A DNA stretch of 64,000 nucleotides from Parvibaculum sp. (GTDB taxonomy: Bacteria > Pseudomonadota > Alphaproteobacteria > Parvibaculales > Parvibaculaceae), in assembly GCA_019635955.1 (NCBI GenBank), contig JAHBYL010000003.1:46633-110632 (forward strand), given 5' to 3'. The position numbers and the translations under genes were made by a program. Shown here in pieces: positions 62,586 to 64,000 of this stretch. Under the pieces are notes generated by a model. The model worked only from the letters and a program-made list of their open reading frames with translations, was not told the DNA's origin and searched no databases. The stretch's first letter is position 1; every line of letters starts with the position of its first letter.

Positions 62586-62706
62586 GTCATGCCCGGGCTT
62601 GACCCGGGCATCCAGGGGCGGCGACCGGACCAGAGTCGTTTCAAGACGCCGCTCACGCGGCTACTGGATTGCCGGGTCACGGACTGACGTCCGGCCCGGC
62701 AATGAC
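62586..62706. repeat. palindromic intergenic repeat, type 4
   Basis: Ends GTCATGCCCGGG and CCCGGCAATGAC. It contains two sub-hairpins: TGCCCGGG-CTTGA-CCCGGGCA (62590-62610) and a longer ATTGCCGGG/CCCGGCAAT stem on the right. It fills the gap between the map start and the GST stop. Confidence 0.85.
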
Positions 62707-62725
62707 ATTGGTCTTGGTGGCACGC

Positions 62726-63412
62726 CTACCGCTGCAATATCTTCGCGGCCTCTTCGGCGAATTTCTTCGCGCCCTCGCCATTGCCCTGCTGGAGTGCCGC
62801 GAGATCGACGGGGACGGTCACGCCCTTCTGCGCGGCGGGGCGGGCGGCGATGGCGTCGAGCCAGCGCTGCAGATGGGGGAGACCTTCTGTCTCCACGCCG
62901 GACCATTTATGCGTGCGGACCCATGACCAGTTGGCGATGTCGGCAATCGAATAATCGCCGGCGAGATACTCGTTTTCCTTCAGATGCCCGTCGAGAACGG
63001 TGAAGAGGCGGCGCGATTCGTTCTGGTAGCGGTCGATGACGGACTGAATTTTTTCGGGGAAGTAGCGGAAGAAGACATTGGCCTGACCCATCATCGGGCC
63101 GACGCCGCCCATCTGGAACATGAGCCACTGGAGGACGCGCGATCTGCCCTTTGCATCGGCGGGCATCAGCCTGCCCGTTTTCTCGGCAAGATAGATCATG
63201 ATGGCGCCGGACTCGAAAACCGCGAAATCGCCATTGTCGCGATCGACGATGGCGGGGATCCGCCCGTTCGGATTGATGGCGAGGAAGGCGGGCTCCTTCT
63301 GCTGGTTCTTCTGCAGCTCGATCGCATGGACCTCGTAGGGCAGGCCGAGTTCTTCCAGCGTTATCGAGGCTTTCCAGCCATTGGGCGTGGAGGCGGTGTA
63401 GAGATCGATCAT
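62726..63412 (-). CDS. glutathione S-transferase, Ure2p/YfcG-like
   Basis: A 228-residue GST. The N-terminal thioredoxin-like domain has [15 protein letters not shown] (about 53-67) and [34 protein letters not shown] is the helical-domain N-capping motif. The early segment [18 protein letters not shown] matches the disulfide-bond oxidoreductase group (YfcG/YghU) more than the detoxifying ones. Start ATG 63412 is fixed by GGAG. The nearest glutathione-related genes are gloB, chaC and ggt, all several kb away. Confidence 0.9.
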   Translation of the reverse strand: MIDLYTASTPNGWKASITLEELGLPYEVHAIELQKNQQKEPAFLAINPNGRIPAIVDRDNGDFAVFESGAIMIYLAEKTGRLMPADAKGRSRVLQWLMFQMGGVGPMMGQANVFFRYFPEKIQSVIDRYQNESRRLFTVLDGHLKENEYLAGDYSIADIANWSWVRTHKWSGVETEGLPHLQRWLDAIAARPAAQKGVTVPVDLAALQQGNGEGAKKFAEEAAKILQR

Positions 63413-63766
63413 GGGGCTGCTCCTGTGTGGCCGGCGGGCCGGCACAATCTATTGGCGCTTAACGTGCCATTTTATTGCCCGGGCGGCCAGCGCCATGTGG
63501 GGCGGGCGCCGGGAGGGCGCAAGCCCCGCCGTGCCGAATTATTTTGCAGCGCACATGGGAGTCCGCCGCCCCGCGTGAATTTTTTGTCATGTGCAGCGCC
63601 GCCCGGAAAAAGACGCAAACCCCCGTTTAAGATTCTCGACGCCGGGGTGAGGCAACATGCCGGGTTTGCTTGCGCTTACGGAAAAACCATTGAACACTGA
63701 CGATCTCGGCCGCTCGACCTCAACGGCAGGGGCTGGACGCAAAATCTCAATCGGAGGATCACATCC
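63413..63766. other. intergenic region upstream of the polyamine-binding gene
   Basis: A 354-base gap between divergent GST and potD-like genes. A+T-rich stretches at 63538-63545 and 63576-63586 may hold promoters. I see no ORF, repeat or riboswitch that I can name. Confidence 0.5.
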
Positions 63767-64000
63767 ATGAACCGCAAAAGAGGCATGTCCGGGCTGATCG
63801 GAGCGCTGTCGCGCCGCCAGTTCGTGACGGGCGCCGCCGCCGTCGGCCTGACGCTGACCGCAAAGCCGAAATTCGCATCCGCGCAGTCGCGCAATGTCGT
63901 CTTCGCCAACTGGGACACCTATATCGGCGAAACGACGCTGGCGGACTTCACCGAGGAAACCGGCATCGGCGTGACCGTGGACACCTTTGCCGACGTGTCG
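63767..64000 (+). CDS. polyamine ABC transporter substrate-binding protein (PotD/PotF-like), N-terminal part
   Basis: The first 78 residues of a periplasmic binding protein, cut by the window end. A Tat-type signal (LSRRQFVTGAAAVGLTL, about 14-30) is followed by the mature start NVVFANWDTYIGETTLADFTEE, a phrase characteristic of spermidine/putrescine-binding proteins. GGAGG precedes ATG 63767. ABC transporter genes may follow outside the window. Confidence 0.85.
   Translation, partial: MNRKRGMSGLIGALSRRQFVTGAAAVGLTLTAKPKFASAQSRNVVFANWDTYIGETTLADFTEETGIGVTVDTFADVS

Overview
The window looks like ordinary chromosome from a G+C-rich alphaproteobacterium of the Hyphomicrobiales (Rhizobiales) type. 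The evidence is gene content and order: an ethylmalonyl-CoA pathway, B12-dependent enzymes, TIGR02302/DUF4175, DUF2125, metX-metW, phbAB-phaR, CpdR and CtrA-type sites. Parvibaculum or a close relative is my best guess, but that is inference. I see no rRNA, tRNA, CRISPR array, prophage or transposase. The sequence carries 68 genes that I can support, two of them cut by the window edges.

Layout. 1-14.4 kb is a C4/C5 acyl-CoA region: ethylmalonyl-CoA mutase (partial), an ACAD10/11-like dehydrogenase, crotonyl-CoA carboxylase/reductase, a K+ transporter, methylsuccinyl-CoA dehydrogenase (reading frame broken many times in one short stretch), a twin-TM protein, a haloalkane dehalogenase with two unrelated neighbours, cobalamin adenosyltransferase, etfBA and 3-hydroxybutyryl-CoA dehydrogenase. 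14.4-22 kb holds tlpA, argH-lptM-lysA, DUF4175, and zinc-ribbon protein-hpt-cpdR. 23-26.3 kb is the envelope operon ftsE-ftsX-ydcF-plsC. 26.5-32.5 kb holds B12-dependent nrdJ, a lipid kinase, small proteins and an AlkZ/YcaQ-type DNA glycosylase. 32.5-41.3 kb is an amino-acid block: chaC, DUF2125, tyrC-hisC-chorismate mutase, metX-metW, a methyltransferase, gloB and a cupin. 41.3-43 kb encodes two exported cell-wall proteins. 43-46 kb is the polyhydroxybutyrate unit phbB-phbA/phaR. 46-56 kb holds an EAL protein, a small protein behind a sigma-54-like promoter, gamma-glutamyltransferase, beta-oxidation enzymes and the folate operon pabB-pabA-pabC. 56-64 kb holds a peptidase, rpmF, a SPOR protein, ald, nudix, map, GST and the start of a polyamine-binding protein; it contains four palindromic intergenic repeats.

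How it fits together. Acetyl-CoA can go through phbA and phbB to 3-hydroxybutyryl-CoA, which either enters polymer storage (phaR is the sensor) or the ethylmalonyl-CoA route (ccr, meaA, mcd). Adenosyltransferase supplies the cofactor for meaA and for nrdJ, and ETF takes electrons from the acyl-CoA dehydrogenases. Two full matches to the CtrA consensus (TTAA-N7-TTAAC), next to ftsE and the SPOR gene, together with cpdR, hint at cell-cycle control of envelope genes. The most unusual single signal is the damaged stretch of mcd; the least understood candidates are the sigma-54-linked small protein, the twin-TM protein, and the chorismate mutase with an uncharacterised C-terminal half.
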